This document shows positions 42,094 through 51,851 of a DNA stretch of 64,000 nt, in pieces. The stretch is from NCBI GenBank assembly GCA_016214125.1, contig JACRPC010000014.1:1-64000 (forward strand). The letters run 5' to 3'. The notes beneath the pieces were generated by a model that saw nothing but the letters and a program-made list of their open reading frames with translations, was not told the origin of the DNA and searched no databases. This stretch comes from Rhodospirillales bacterium. Lineage in GTDB: Bacteria > Pseudomonadota > Alphaproteobacteria > Rhodospirillales > WMHbin7. Position 1 is the first letter of the stretch; every line of letters begins with the position of its first letter. The position numbers were made by a program, and so were the translations under genes.

Positions 42094-42549
42094 CTAGGCC
42101 AGAATCTTTTTCACGGCACCGCTGGCCTTGCCGAAATCCATGCGCCCCGCGAAGCGTTCGCGCAAGCTGGCCATCACCTTGCCCATATCCTTGATGCCGG
42201 CGGCGCCGATTTCGGCGATCACATCCTTGATCGCCGCCTCGGTCTCGGCCTCGGACATCGCCTTGGGAAGGAAGCGCTCGATGATGGCGATTTCCTCCTG
42301 CTCCTGCTGCGCCAGTTCCAGCCGGCCGCCCTGTTCGTAAAGGGCGATGCTTTCCCGGCGCTGCTTGATCATCGACTGGAGCATCTGAAGGATTTCATCC
42401 TCGCCGATGCCGTCGGCGACGCCGCGGCCGCGCGCCGCAATGTCGCGGTCCTTGAGCGCCGCCAGCACCAGGCGCAGCGTGGAAACCGCCCGCGCTTCCT
42501 TGGCCAGCATGGCTTGTTTCAGGGATTCACTGAGGCGCGTGCGGAGCAT
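42094..42549 (-). CDS. GatB/YqeY-domain protein
   Basis: 151 residues matching the YqeY family (MLRTRLSESLKQAMLAKEAR, TLRLVLAALKDRDIA, FLPKAMSEAETEAAI, MGKVMASLRERFAGRMDFGK). It resembles the tail domain of GatB and is thought to bind tRNA, but its role is not established. It begins the yqeY-dnaG-rpoD operon and is divergent from carA with 196 bases between. Confidence 0.93.
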   Translation of the reverse strand: MLRTRLSESLKQAMLAKEARAVSTLRLVLAALKDRDIAARGRGVADGIGEDEILQMLQSMIKQRRESIALYEQGGRLELAQQEQEEIAIIERFLPKAMSEAETEAAIKDVIAEIGAAGIKDMGKVMASLRERFAGRMDFGKASGAVKKILA

Positions 42550-42665
42550 GGTTTTTCCTCTTGCCTTCCGACGGATCGGAAGCCTGGGACGTTAGCGGCT
42601 TTCCCGGCGTCTCGCAAGCGCGATAATACATTGATTTATAATGAGTTTTCTAAATCAAGGAGTCC

Positions 42666-42694
42666 TTGACGGCGCCCGTGTCCTTGCTTATTAC
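42666..42694 (+). promoter_or_regulatory. Candidate carA promoter
   Basis: TTGACG (42666-42671), 17-base spacer, TATTAC (42689-42694). Transcription would begin near 42701, within the 21-bp tandem repeat and about 45 nt before the carA ATG. A perfect TATAAT also lies at 42637-42642 but has no suitable -35. Confidence 0.5.
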
Positions 42695-42732
42695 TTCCGG
42701 CGACCCGCCTATGACTTCCGGCGACCCGCCTA
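42693..42732 (+). repeat. 21-bp tandem duplication in the carA leader
   Basis: ACTTCCGGCGACCCGCCTA occurs at 42693-42711 and again at 42714-42732, a 21-bp period. It spans the predicted transcription start, so it may matter for expression, or be a simple replication-slippage duplication. Confidence 0.7.
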
Positions 42733-42745
42733 AGGATCGCGCTTC

Positions 42746-43918
42746 ATGACCGATCAAGCCCCCCCGCCCGCTCCGACGGGCCACCTGACCGGCGCCCTGG
42801 TTCTGGCCGACGGGACGGTGTTCTGGGGCAAGGGCATCGGCGCCGCCGGCCAAGCGGTGGGCGAGGTCTGCTTCAACACCGGCATGACCGGCTACCAGGA
42901 GGTGCTCACCGATCCCTCCTATGCCGGGCAGATCATCACCTTCACCTTTCCCCATATCGGCAATGTCGGCACCAACGCTGAAGACATCGAATCGATCAAC
43001 CCGCCAGCGCGCGGCCTGGTGATAAGGGCCGACATCACCGAGCCCGCCAATTGGCGCGCCGCCCAGCATCTCGACGCCTGGCTCAAATCCCGCAATCTGG
43101 TGGGGCTGTGCGGCGTCGACACGCGGCGCCTCACCCGGCGCATCCGCGATGGCGGCGCCCCCAACGGCACCATCCTCCACGCGCCCCAGGGCAACATCGA
43201 TCGCGCCAAGGCGCAAGACCTGGCCAAGGCCTGGCCGGGCCTGGAGGGCATGGACCTCGCCAAGGAGGTCAGTTGCGCCCAAAGCTTCGCCTGGGACGAA
43301 ACCCGCTGGGCACTGGGGCGCGGCTATGGCCGCCAGAACGCGGCCCGCTACCATGTGGTGGCGATCGATTACGGCGCCAAACGCAACATCTTGCGCTGCC
43401 TGGCCTCGGCCGGCTGCAAGGTGACCGTGCTGCCGGCCACCGCCACGGCCGAGGACGTGCTCGGCCACCAACCCGACGGCGTCTTCCTTTCCAACGGACC
43501 GGGCGATCCGGCCGCCACCGGCCGCTACGCGGTGCCGATGATCCGGGGCGTCATCGAGTCGGGCACGCCTTTGTTCGGCATCTGCCTGGGCCATCAGATG
43601 CTGGCCCTGGCGCTGGGCGCCAAGACCCGCAAGATGGCGCGCGGCCATCGCGGCGCCAACCATCCGGTCAAGGATCTGGCGACCGGCAAGGTCGAGATCA
43701 CCAGCCAGAATCACGGTTTCATGGTCGAGGAAGCCTCGCTGCCCGCGGGCGTCGCCGTCACCCACCGCTCGCTGTTCGACGGCACGGTCGAGGGAATCGC
43801 GGTGGCCGGCAAGCCGGTCTTCTCGGTCCAATACCATCCCGAGGCCAGCCCCGGCCCGCAGGACAGCCACTACCTGTTCCAGCGCTTCGTCGACACCATG
43901 AAGATGGCTAGTCGATGA
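42746..43918 (+). CDS. carA: Carbamoyl-phosphate synthase small subunit
   Basis: 390 residues. The N-terminal CarA domain opens TGALVLADGTVFWGKGIG; the C-terminal class I glutaminase has GICLGHQMLALALG with the nucleophile Cys and QYHPEASPGPQD with the His/Glu. It supplies ammonia from glutamine to CarB for arginine and pyrimidine synthesis. carB is not adjacent: the next gene is convergent and overlaps by 11 bp. Confidence 0.97.
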   Translation: MTDQAPPPAPTGHLTGALVLADGTVFWGKGIGAAGQAVGEVCFNTGMTGYQEVLTDPSYAGQIITFTFPHIGNVGTNAEDIESINPPARGLVIRADITEPANWRAAQHLDAWLKSRNLVGLCGVDTRRLTRRIRDGGAPNGTILHAPQGNIDRAKAQDLAKAWPGLEGMDLAKEVSCAQSFAWDETRWALGRGYGRQNAARYHVVAIDYGAKRNILRCLASAGCKVTVLPATATAEDVLGHQPDGVFLSNGPGDPAATGRYAVPMIRGVIESGTPLFGICLGHQMLALALGAKTRKMARGHRGANHPVKDLATGKVEITSQNHGFMVEEASLPAGVAVTHRSLFDGTVEGIAVAGKPVFSVQYHPEASPGPQDSHYLFQRFVDTMKMASR

Positions 43919-44435
43919 ATTCGCCCCGGTAGATGCCCCAGACCTCGTCGCGGCGAAGCCAGCCCTGATAACCCTCGACCTCGATCCGACAGAATTCGCT
44001 GCTGCGCGGGCATTGCAACAGGCGGCCGATCACCCCGGCCTCGAGCACGGCGACGCTGGCGGCATCGTCCTTGTCGGTGCGGCGCAGGCGGCGCTGGGTG
44101 CCGGCGGGTCCGGACACCAGAACCGTACGTCGCCCGGTGAGCATGGTTTGATGGACCCAGCCATCCGAGCCCTGATGGTCGCGGATTTTCCGCCAGGTAT
44201 CGAATTCGGCGATGATCTCGACCGGCAAGTCGCGTTTGGTGATCACCCAATCGATCGGGTAGCGCACGCCGGGACCGGAACGCAGATTGACCTCTTCGGC
44301 GCGCAGCGAGACGAAACGCGGCAAGGGTAGGCCGCTGGGCGATGCGGTCTGGGCCAAGGCCAAGCCGGCGCCCAACCATCCGGCCAAAACAAGGGCCAAA
44401 ACGGCAACACAGCATCGCTGGGCGCACCGCATCAC
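43908..44435 (-). CDS. Exported SH3-like (DUF1058-type) protein
   Basis: 175 residues with a clear signal peptide (hydrophobic VAVLALVLAGWLGAGLALA, cleavage likely after ALA at about 28). The mature part has two SH3-like units: LRAEEVNLRSGPGVRYPIDW and AGVIGRLLQC with GYQGWLRRDEVWG. Such periplasmic SH3 proteins are thought to bind cell-wall material. Convergent with carA. Confidence 0.85.
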   Translation of the reverse strand: MMRCAQRCCVAVLALVLAGWLGAGLALAQTASPSGLPLPRFVSLRAEEVNLRSGPGVRYPIDWVITKRDLPVEIIAEFDTWRKIRDHQGSDGWVHQTMLTGRRTVLVSGPAGTQRRLRRTDKDDAASVAVLEAGVIGRLLQCPRSSEFCRIEVEGYQGWLRRDEVWGIYRGEFID

Positions 44436-44589
44436 GTCGAGCCATCTCCTTGGTCGTGCCTTGGGGCCTCATTAGCGAGCCATCCTTGGGGCAAGTCAAG
44501 CGATTCCAAAGCCTTCCGCTCCCCCCCCTGGACAAGGCAAACTGGGCTTGATATGGCGGGTGGGCAAAGGGATTGGAGCCGGCAAAGCA

Positions 44590-45579
44590 ATGACGAATCG
44601 CAAACCCGTGGTCGTGGTCACCCGCAAGCTGCCCGACGTCATCGAGACGCGGATGATGGAGCTGTTCGACACCAAGCTCAATCTCGACGACCACCCGCTG
44701 GCCAAGACCGAATTGATCGAGGCGGTGAAGACGGCCGACGTGCTGGTGCCCACGCTCACCGACCGCATCGACGCCGCCATCCTCGCCTCGGCCGGACCCA
44801 ATCTCAAGCTGATCGCCAATTTCGGCACTGGCGTCGATCACATCGACCTGGCCAGCGCCCGCCAGCGCGGCATGGTGGTCACCAACACCCCCGACGTGCT
44901 CACCGAAGACACCGCCGACATGACGATGGCCCTGTTGCTTGCCGTGCCGCGCCGGCTGTCGGAAGGCGAGCGGCTGGTCCGCTCGGGCGACTGGGTGGGT
45001 TGGAGCCCCACCTCGATGCTGGGCCACCGCATCTGGGGCAAGCGGCTGGGCATCATCGGCATGGGCCGCATCGGCCAGGCGGTGGCGCGGCGCGCCAAGG
45101 GCTTTGGCCTGGCGGTCCACTACCACAACCGCAAGCGTGTGCATCCCGAGATCGAGACCGAGCTGGAGGCCACCTATTGGGAAAGCCTGGACCAGATGTT
45201 GGCCCGTATGGACATCGTTTCCATCCACTGCCCGCACACCCCGGCCACCTATCACCTGATGTCGGCGAGGCGCCTTAAGCTGTTGCCCGCCCACGCCATC
45301 GTCATCAACACGGCGCGCGGCGAGGTGATCGACGAAAACGCGCTCACCCGCATGCTGGCGAAAAAGGAACTGGCGGGCGCCGGTCTTGACGTCTTCGAGA
45401 ACGAGCCGGCCATCAACCCCAAGCTCTTGGCCCTCGACAACGTCGTGCTTCTACCCCATATGGGTTCAGCCACCATCGAAGGCCGGATCGACATGGGCGA
45501 AAAGGTCATCATCAACATCAAGACCTTCTCCGACGGCCATCATCCGCCGGACCGGGTTCTGATCAGCCAGGGGCAGTAG
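44590..45579 (+). CDS. D-2-hydroxyacid dehydrogenase (glyoxylate/hydroxypyruvate reductase type)
   Basis: 329 residues from ATG 44590; the TTG 42 bases upstream is less likely. NAD(P)-binding GMGRIGQAVARRAKGFG, catalytic Arg in NTARGEVID, Glu in DVFENEP and His in LPHMGSAT are all present. NFGTGVDHID and YHNRKRVH resemble GyaR-type glyoxylate reductases. Substrate is inferred only. Followed by hspQ after three bases. Confidence 0.88.
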   Translation: MTNRKPVVVVTRKLPDVIETRMMELFDTKLNLDDHPLAKTELIEAVKTADVLVPTLTDRIDAAILASAGPNLKLIANFGTGVDHIDLASARQRGMVVTNTPDVLTEDTADMTMALLLAVPRRLSEGERLVRSGDWVGWSPTSMLGHRIWGKRLGIIGMGRIGQAVARRAKGFGLAVHYHNRKRVHPEIETELEATYWESLDQMLARMDIVSIHCPHTPATYHLMSARRLKLLPAHAIVINTARGEVIDENALTRMLAKKELAGAGLDVFENEPAINPKLLALDNVVLLPHMGSATIEGRIDMGEKVIINIKTFSDGHHPPDRVLISQGQ

Positions 45580-45582
45580 GGC

Positions 45583-45966
45583 ATGCCGCCCAAGGCCACC
45601 TTCTCCGACGACGGCACGGCCGGCCCGCGCGCGCCGCGCCCGATTCGCATGGCCCGTTTTCCGATCGGCCAGATCGTGCGCCACCGGCTGTTCCATTTCC
45701 GCGGCGTCATCTACGACGTCGATCCGGAATTCGCCAACACCGAGGAATGGTGGCAATCGATTCCGGCCGACATGCGGCCCCGCAAGGATCAGCCCTTCTA
45801 CCATCTGCTGGCGATCGGCGATCAGGGGCCCTACATCGCCTATGTCTCGGAACAAAACCTGCTCGACGACCGCGAGAACGGGCCGGTCGAGCATCCCGAG
45901 ATTTCACGCTACTTCACCGGCCTCGAGCAGGGCCGCTATCAGCCGCGCGGCCGCATGGCCAATTGA
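45583..45966 (+). CDS. hspQ: Heat shock protein HspQ (YccV-like)
   Basis: 127 residues. The core FPIGQIVRHRLFHFRGVIYD, DVDPEF and DQPFYHLLAIGDQGPYIAYV are diagnostic of the HspQ/YccV hemimethylated-DNA-binding family. In enterobacteria HspQ is a specificity factor for the Lon protease. The basic N-terminal extension of about 20 residues is lineage-specific. Confidence 0.9.
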   Translation: MPPKATFSDDGTAGPRAPRPIRMARFPIGQIVRHRLFHFRGVIYDVDPEFANTEEWWQSIPADMRPRKDQPFYHLLAIGDQGPYIAYVSEQNLLDDRENGPVEHPEISRYFTGLEQGRYQPRGRMAN

Positions 45967-46018
45967 CGGCCGCCGCCAAACCAAAACACCAAAACAACCG
46001 GGATCAAGGACACGCGCC

Positions 46019-46384
46019 ATGAAAGCTTGGGTATTGAAGGATATGATCAACTACGACGCCGAAAAGCGGGTGCGCACGGCGCTGGTCAAATCGGGCGGGC
46101 TGGCGATCGAGATGGTCTGCTACGAGCCCGGCCAGCACACGGTGACCCATCACCATCCCCGCCAGGACGAGGTGTTCTACATCGTCGAGGGCAAGGGCAC
46201 CTTCACGGTCGGCGAGGAGCGGATCGCCGTCGAACCCTCGTCGGTGATCTTCGTCGCCGCCCACGAGCCGCACGGCATCGTCGCCGATGCCGACAGCCGC
46301 CTGGTGGTGCTGTTCGCCAAGGGGCCGGGCGCCCGCTTCTTCGACACCCCCTTAAACGACGCCATCGCGGCGGATGGGGCCTAG
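46019..46384 (+). CDS. Small cupin-domain protein
   Basis: 121 residues. The cupin metal motif 1 is HTVTHHHPRQDEVFYIVEGKG and motif 2 is AAHEPHGIVADAD, giving three His and one Glu ligand. Function cannot be told from sequence; members are enzymes, isomerases or sensors. It is 52 bases after hspQ and overlaps the convergent hupT by four bases. Confidence 0.85.
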   Translation: MKAWVLKDMINYDAEKRVRTALVKSGGLAIEMVCYEPGQHTVTHHHPRQDEVFYIVEGKGTFTVGEERIAVEPSSVIFVAAHEPHGIVADADSRLVVLFAKGPGARFFDTPLNDAIAADGA

Positions 46385-47748
46385 AGCGGCAGGGTGAAGA
46401 CCACCGCCGCGCCACCCTCGGGCCGGTTGCCGACCTCGATCGCGCCGCCGTGATCGCGGATGATGTTGTAGGACACCCATAGCCCCAAGCCGGTGCCCTG
46501 CCCGACCGGCTTGGTGGTGAAGAAGGGATCGAAGACCTTGAGAATGTCGGCCTCGGCGATGCCGGGGCCGTTGTCGCGCACGGTGATGACGGCATGCGCG
46601 CCCTCGCTGCGGCCAGAGACCGCGATGCGGGGCGCCGCCACCTCGGCCACCGCATCCAAGGCGTTTTCGACCAGATTGACCATCACCTGATGCAGCGCGC
46701 CGGCATGGCCGCGCACCCGGCAGCCTTGCGGCAAGTCGAGATCGAGCGCCACCGGAATCTTGCGCGCCCGCACCGCCCAATTGACCGCCGTGCCGACCAC
46801 CTCGGCCAGATCGAAGGGCGCCACCTCGCCCCGATTGGTGAAGGAAAGCCGGCGCAAATTCTTGACGATCTCGGACACCCGGGCCGCGCCCTCGCGCGTG
46901 CCCTCGATCAGCGATTCGAGATCGGCCAAGAGCGCATCGATGCCAAGATCGTCCTTGAGCTTGGTCCGCGCCTTGGCCGGCGCGCCGTCGTGCACGGCCG
47001 CCAGATAGGCGGTGAGCCTTTGCCGGTAATCCTCGAGCACATGGGTGTTGGCGAGCACGAAACTCACCGGGTTGTTCAGTTCATGGGCGACGCCGGCCAC
47101 CAGCCGGCCCAGCGAGGCCAGCTTCTCCGAATGCACCAGTTGCTGCTGGGCGGCCTTGAGATCGGCATGCGCGGTGTTGAGCGCATCATAGGCCCGGCGC
47201 AATTCGCCCACCGGGCGGCCGATGATGACCATGCCGGCGGCATGGCCCTTGGCGTCGCGCCGAAGCGCGCCGTTCAAGGCCACCGGGTCGGTGGGTTCGC
47301 CATTCTTGGCGATCAGCCGCACTTCGCGGTCGCGCAAGGCCGCCGGCCCCGAGCCGCCGGCCAGCCCGGCCAAGAGATCGCGGTCGGCGAAGGGCAGCAA
47401 GGTGGTGAAGGGCTGGCCCAGGAGATCGGCTTCGTCGTGGCCGGTCATCTCGAGCAAGGCCGGGTTGACCTGCTGGATGCGCAGCCGGTTGTCGCAGACG
47501 ATGAGCACGTCGCTCATCGCCGCCAGCACGCTGGCGATGAAGCGCTGCGCGCCTTCCAAAGCGGCGTTCTTGCGTTCGAGATCGACTTCGTAGCGGATGA
47601 GGTCGGAATAGACCTCCTCCATCTTGCGGATCACCTCGATCCAGGCGGTTTCCTGAAGATCGGTGAGCGCCAGCGCGCCCACCCGATCGAGCAGATCGGC
47701 GGTGGCGTGGGCCTTGGGGCGGGGATCAGTTGAGGCGCTCGAGCCCAT
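46381..47748 (-). CDS. hupT: Hydrogenase-regulating sensor histidine kinase
   Basis: 455 residues, soluble. A coiled-coil lead is followed by a PAS domain (about 70-180; [20 protein letters not shown]). The dimerisation helix contains the phospho-acceptor His in [15 protein letters not shown], and the ATPase domain has [16 protein letters not shown] and [10 protein letters not shown]. This layout and its place after hupR fit HupT/HoxJ, which takes the signal from the H2-sensing hydrogenase and phosphorylates HupR. Its start overlaps hupR by 23 bp; last gene of the hydrogenase region. Confidence 0.88.
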   Translation of the reverse strand: MGSSASTDPRPKAHATADLLDRVGALALTDLQETAWIEVIRKMEEVYSDLIRYEVDLERKNAALEGAQRFIASVLAAMSDVLIVCDNRLRIQQVNPALLEMTGHDEADLLGQPFTTLLPFADRDLLAGLAGGSGPAALRDREVRLIAKNGEPTDPVALNGALRRDAKGHAAGMVIIGRPVGELRRAYDALNTAHADLKAAQQQLVHSEKLASLGRLVAGVAHELNNPVSFVLANTHVLEDYRQRLTAYLAAVHDGAPAKARTKLKDDLGIDALLADLESLIEGTREGAARVSEIVKNLRRLSFTNRGEVAPFDLAEVVGTAVNWAVRARKIPVALDLDLPQGCRVRGHAGALHQVMVNLVENALDAVAEVAAPRIAVSGRSEGAHAVITVRDNGPGIAEADILKVFDPFFTTKPVGQGTGLGLWVSYNIIRDHGGAIEVGNRPEGGAAVVFTLPL

Positions 47749-49174
47749 AGCGCACCATCTTGGCCCGAAGGCCGACCCGCGACAGGCCCAGTTCCTGGGC
47801 GGCGCGGCTGATGTTCCAGCGATGCCGAGCCAACACGTCGGCGATCGTTCGCTCCTCGAGCGTCTCGATCCGCGCCTTTAAGGTCGCCCCATCGGCCTCG
47901 CCGCCACCTTCGTTCCGTCGGCCAAGCCCGGCGCGCCCCAGCCGCACTCCCTCCGACAACAGATCGGGACCCAAGGTCGGGCCATCGGCCAGCGCCACCA
48001 TGCGCTGGATTTCGTTTTGCATCTCGCGCACATTGCCCGGCCAATCGTGGCTGGCGAAGCGGGCCAGCGCCTCGGCGGCGAAACCCTGGATCGGCTTGGC
48101 GAAGGCCCGCGCCGCCTGATCGAGGATCTGCCGCGCCAGGGGGGCGATGTCCATCGGCCGTTCGCGCAGCGGCGGCACGTGCAGGCGCAACCCGGCCAGG
48201 CGGTAATAGAGATCGCGGCGGAAGCGCTTGGCCTCGACCTCTTCTTCCAGATGGCGGTTGGTGGCGGCGATCACCCGAACGTCGATCTTGCGCGGCAGCC
48301 GGGCGCCCACGGGGCGGATTTCACCCTCTTGCAGCACGCGCAGGAGCTTGACCTGGAAGGCGGGCGAGGTGTCGCCGATTTCATCCAAGAAGATGGTGCC
48401 GCCATTGGCCTGTTCGAACAGACCGATGCGGTCTTCCCAGGCGCCGGTGAAGGCACCCTTCTTCGAGCCGAACAGTTCGCTTTCCAAAAGCGTGTCGGGG
48501 AGCGCGCCGCAATTCTCGACCACGAAGGGCTGATCGCCGCGATGCGAATTGTAATGGATGGCGCGGGCCAGCAATTCCTTGCCGGTGCCGGATTCGCCGG
48601 TGATCAGCACCGGAATGTCGTAGCCGGCGATGCGCCGGGCCAGATCGATCGAACCGCGCATCGGGCTGGTTTCGGCGTGGACGATGCGCTCGAAGCCGAA
48701 GCGGGTTTTCAAGGCCCGTTTCTTGCGCGCCACCATCTTTTCGAAGGTGGCGGCGTCGAGCCGCATTTCCAGGCTGGCCTGCTGGTTGTCGGTTTGCAGG
48801 CGGTAGAGCGCGGCGGCGTCGCGCACCGCCGCCTTCAGGGCCTCGGGCTCCCAAGGCTTGGTGATGTATTGGTAAATGCCGGCCTCGTTGATGCCGGCGA
48901 TGATGTCCTCGGAATCGGTGTAGCCCGAGATGATGAGGCGCACGGTCTCCGGCCAGCGGTCGCGCACCCGCTTCAAGAAGGCGACGCCGTTCTCGCCCGG
49001 CATGCGCTGGTCGCAGAGGATGACGTGGACGCGCTCGCTTTCCAACAGCGTCTCGGCCTCGGCGGCGCCGGGCGCGGTCAGCACCTCGAACTCGGGGGAA
49101 AGCACGCGGCGCAACGCCTCGAGCGAGCGTTTCTCGTCGTCGATGATCAACAGAACGGGGCGCTTGCCGGTCAT
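47726..49174 (-). CDS. hupR: NtrC-family response regulator of hydrogenase genes
   Basis: 482 residues from ATG 49174. Receiver domain with phospho-acceptor D55 (CDQRMPG). The AAA+ domain has Walker A GESGTGKE at 193-200 and GAFTGA at 240-245, the loop that contacts sigma-54. The Fis-type HTH at the end is ISRAAQELGLSRVGLRAKM. The HupR of Rhodobacter capsulatus is reported to act with sigma-70, whereas HoxA-type regulators use sigma-54; the intact GAFTGA here and a -24/-12 match at 63188 favour sigma-54 control. Overlaps hypX by ATGA. Confidence 0.9.
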   Translation of the reverse strand: MTGKRPVLLIIDDEKRSLEALRRVLSPEFEVLTAPGAAEAETLLESERVHVILCDQRMPGENGVAFLKRVRDRWPETVRLIISGYTDSEDIIAGINEAGIYQYITKPWEPEALKAAVRDAAALYRLQTDNQQASLEMRLDAATFEKMVARKKRALKTRFGFERIVHAETSPMRGSIDLARRIAGYDIPVLITGESGTGKELLARAIHYNSHRGDQPFVVENCGALPDTLLESELFGSKKGAFTGAWEDRIGLFEQANGGTIFLDEIGDTSPAFQVKLLRVLQEGEIRPVGARLPRKIDVRVIAATNRHLEEEVEAKRFRRDLYYRLAGLRLHVPPLRERPMDIAPLARQILDQAARAFAKPIQGFAAEALARFASHDWPGNVREMQNEIQRMVALADGPTLGPDLLSEGVRLGRAGLGRRNEGGGEADGATLKARIETLEERTIADVLARHRWNISRAAQELGLSRVGLRAKMVRYGLERLN

Positions 49175-50826
49175 GTCGCATCCGCCTTTCGCGCACCCAG
49201 AGTACCATGGCGGTGGCGCGCCAGGTAGAGCGGCGTGCGCGACTTCGGCACTTTGAACATGAAGTTGTAGCGCGCCACATGGTAGCTGGGATCGAAGCCG
49301 TAGAAATTGAGCTTCATCCGCTCCAACTCGTCGGCCCGGTAGGCGGCAAGCGGCTTTTGCGCCTCGTCGGCCAAGCGGGTGGCGCGCTTGGCCGCCAGAC
49401 GGGCGGCGAAATCGGGTGCCTCGGCCAGAGCTTGGGCGGCGCCCAGCGCCGCCTTTTCGAAATCGCCCTCCGGCACCTCGTCGACCAGGCCAAGCGCCTT
49501 GGCCTCGTGGGCGCCCATCGGCAGCCGCGCTTCGAGAATGCGGCTTGCCTGGGTGGAATCGGTGCGCTTGGGCAACCGATAGGTCCAGTATTCCGAGCCA
49601 TAAAGATTGCCCATGCCCTTGTAATGGGGATTGAGCACCACGCCCGGTTTGGCCAGCACCCGATCGGCGGCAAGGGCGAGAAAGACCCCGCCCGCCCCGG
49701 CGTTGCCGGCAATCGCCGCCAGCACGAGCTGATCGGTGGCGGTGAGGATCGATTCCGCCAGATCGTCGATGGCGTTGATGTTGGCCCAGGATTCGTCGGC
49801 CGGGCTGGGCGCGGCCTCGATGGCGGCCAGATGGATGCCGTTCGACCAATAATCCGGCCCGCCCTGAAGCAGGATCACCTTGACCGGCCGGCGGGTCGCG
49901 GCGCGAAAGGCGTCGCCGAGGCGCCGGCATTGATCGGTGCTCATGGCGCCATTGTGAAAGGGGAAGGACAGAAGGCCAACCGCGCCCCGTTCCTGGTAGC
50001 CGATGTCGTGAAAGCCCAGATCGGGCAGCGACGCCGCCTGATCAAGATGGCGAAGCGCGGGAAGCTTGAGGCTTTCCGGACCGGGCGGCTTCAGATGGCC
50101 GATCCAGACCGCGCCGTCACGGGTGGCGCGCGCCACCCGATCGCCGGCCCGCGCCAGGAGCGCGCCGGGCGGACCCGCCAAATCGGCCGGCAGAGCATCG
50201 AAAAGAAAATAGTCGTGCCCCTCGATCCGATCGGCAACGCCCGGCGCGCCATCGGCCGAGCGAATCTTGCGCAGCACGGTTTCGGTGTCGTCGGCCTGCC
50301 AATCGATGGCGCGCTCGGCCTGGCGAAGGGCGGGACGAAGAGGCCCCGGCGGCGCCGGGCGGGGCCTTTCGCCGGCCTCGATGCGGCCGATCGCCTCGAT
50401 CAGCGCCACGATCGCCGCTTCGGTCATCTCGCGCCGATAAAGGCTGCCCTTGCTGGCCGGGCGCAGCGCGAAGGGCTGGCTGGCCCAGATCGGCCCGCCA
50501 TCGAACTCGGCGTTGGCCTGCAAGATGGTGACGCCCCAGTCCGATCGCCCGGCTAGGATGGCGCGGTCGAGCGAGGAAGGGCCGCGATCGCCGGGCGGGC
50601 CGGGATGAATCACCAAACACGGCACCCGGCGCCAGACGCTTTCCGGGATGGCGCGCTTCAAGAACGGCGCCACCACCAGATCGGGGGCGAACAGCGCCAC
50701 CGCCTCTTCGGTCACCGAATCGCGGATGTCGAATTCGACCGAAAGATCGTGCCCCCGGGCCGCCAAGTCGACATAAACGCGCTGGGCAAGGCTGTTGAAG
50801 GAATGGCAAAGCAGCAAGATGCGCAT
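49171..50826 (-). CDS. hypX: Hydrogenase maturation protein HypX (CO-forming)
   Basis: 551 residues. The N-terminal half resembles formyl-tetrahydrofolate transformylases (LVIHPGPPGDRGPSSLDRAI); the C-terminal half is enoyl-CoA-hydratase-like (LLQGGPDYWSNGIHLAAIEA, NAGAGGVFLALAADRVLA). HypX makes the CO ligand of the [NiFe] centre from formyl-THF in aerobically grown hydrogenase producers. Start at ATG 50826, overlapping the hypE stop by one base. Confidence 0.93.
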   Translation of the reverse strand: MRILLLCHSFNSLAQRVYVDLAARGHDLSVEFDIRDSVTEEAVALFAPDLVVAPFLKRAIPESVWRRVPCLVIHPGPPGDRGPSSLDRAILAGRSDWGVTILQANAEFDGGPIWASQPFALRPASKGSLYRREMTEAAIVALIEAIGRIEAGERPRPAPPGPLRPALRQAERAIDWQADDTETVLRKIRSADGAPGVADRIEGHDYFLFDALPADLAGPPGALLARAGDRVARATRDGAVWIGHLKPPGPESLKLPALRHLDQAASLPDLGFHDIGYQERGAVGLLSFPFHNGAMSTDQCRRLGDAFRAATRRPVKVILLQGGPDYWSNGIHLAAIEAAPSPADESWANINAIDDLAESILTATDQLVLAAIAGNAGAGGVFLALAADRVLAKPGVVLNPHYKGMGNLYGSEYWTYRLPKRTDSTQASRILEARLPMGAHEAKALGLVDEVPEGDFEKAALGAAQALAEAPDFAARLAAKRATRLADEAQKPLAAYRADELERMKLNFYGFDPSYHVARYNFMFKVPKSRTPLYLARHRHGTLGARKADAT

Positions 50827-51851
50827 CAGCAGATCCGGGGCAATTGCTCGCCGGCCAGCCAATCGACCATGCGGGTGCCGCCGAAGCCGGTCTTCAGCAC
50901 CACGAAGCGGTCGGCATCCTCGATGACGGTGCCGATGCGGGCGGCGTCCCGGCCCAGGGGGTGGGCTTGCATGGCGGCCAGCACCCGCTCGGCATCCTTG
51001 GGCGCCACGATCGCCACCAGCTTGCCCTCGTTGGCGACGTTCAGCGGATCGAGCCCCAACAGCTCGCAGGCGGCGCGCACCTGGGCCTTGACCGGGATCG
51101 CCGTTTCCACCAGCTCCATGCCGACGCCCGATTGCTGGGCAATTTCATTGAGCGTGGCGGCCAGGCCGCCGCGCGTCGGATCGCGCAGCACATGCAGATC
51201 GGGGGCAACGGCCACCATCGCCGCCACCAACCCATGCAGCGAGGCGCAATCCGACAGAATGGCGGTTTCGAAGCTGAGATTTTCGCGCCGGCTCATCACC
51301 GCCACGCCATGATCGCCCAGCGTACCGCTGAGCAAGATGGCGTCGCCCGGCCTTGCGCGCTCGCCCGAGGGCGCCACGCCATCCGGGATAATGCCGATCC
51401 CGGTGGTGGTGATGAAGACGCCGTCGCCCTTGCCCTTTTCCACCACCTTGGTGTCGCCGGTGACGATCGCCACCCCGGCCGCGCGGGCGGCTTGGCCCAT
51501 CGAGTCGACCAGGCGGGCCAGATCGGCCAAGGGCAGACCTTCCTCCAAGATGAAGCCGGCGGAAAGATGCAGCGGCACCGCACCCGCCATTGCCAGATCG
51601 TTGACGGTGCCATGCACCGAAAGCGCGCCGATGTCGCCGCCGGGAAAGAACAGCGGCTGGATGACGTAGGAATCGGTGGTCATCGCCAGGCGGCCCTTTT
51701 CGACCGCAAAGCAGGCCTGGTCGTTGCGTTGGTTCAACAGGGGATTGGCGAAGGATGTGAGAAAGATCGATTCGATCAGCCGCGCCATGGCCCGGCCGCC
51801 GCCGCCATGCGCCATCTCGACCACGCCCCTTGTCCGATCGAGCGGCTTCAT
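50826..51851 (-). CDS. hypE: Hydrogenase maturation protein HypE
   Basis: 341 residues of the PurM/AIR-synthase fold. TDSYVIQPLFFPGGDIG and HGTVNDLAMAGA are ATP-binding motifs, and the protein ends in PRIC, whose Cys carries the thiocarbamate that HypE dehydrates to cyanide for the active-site iron. Start at ATG 51851 overlaps the hypD stop (ATGA). Confidence 0.96.
   Translation of the reverse strand: MKPLDRTRGVVEMAHGGGGRAMARLIESIFLTSFANPLLNQRNDQACFAVEKGRLAMTTDSYVIQPLFFPGGDIGALSVHGTVNDLAMAGAVPLHLSAGFILEEGLPLADLARLVDSMGQAARAAGVAIVTGDTKVVEKGKGDGVFITTTGIGIIPDGVAPSGERARPGDAILLSGTLGDHGVAVMSRRENLSFETAILSDCASLHGLVAAMVAVAPDLHVLRDPTRGGLAATLNEIAQQSGVGMELVETAIPVKAQVRAACELLGLDPLNVANEGKLVAIVAPKDAERVLAAMQAHPLGRDAARIGTVIEDADRFVVLKTGFGGTRMVDWLAGEQLPRIC

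Noticed and set aside
42637-42642. Perfect TATAAT upstream of carA
   Set aside because: No acceptable -35 element at 16-18 bp on either strand; TTGACG-17-TATTAC just downstream is a better promoter.
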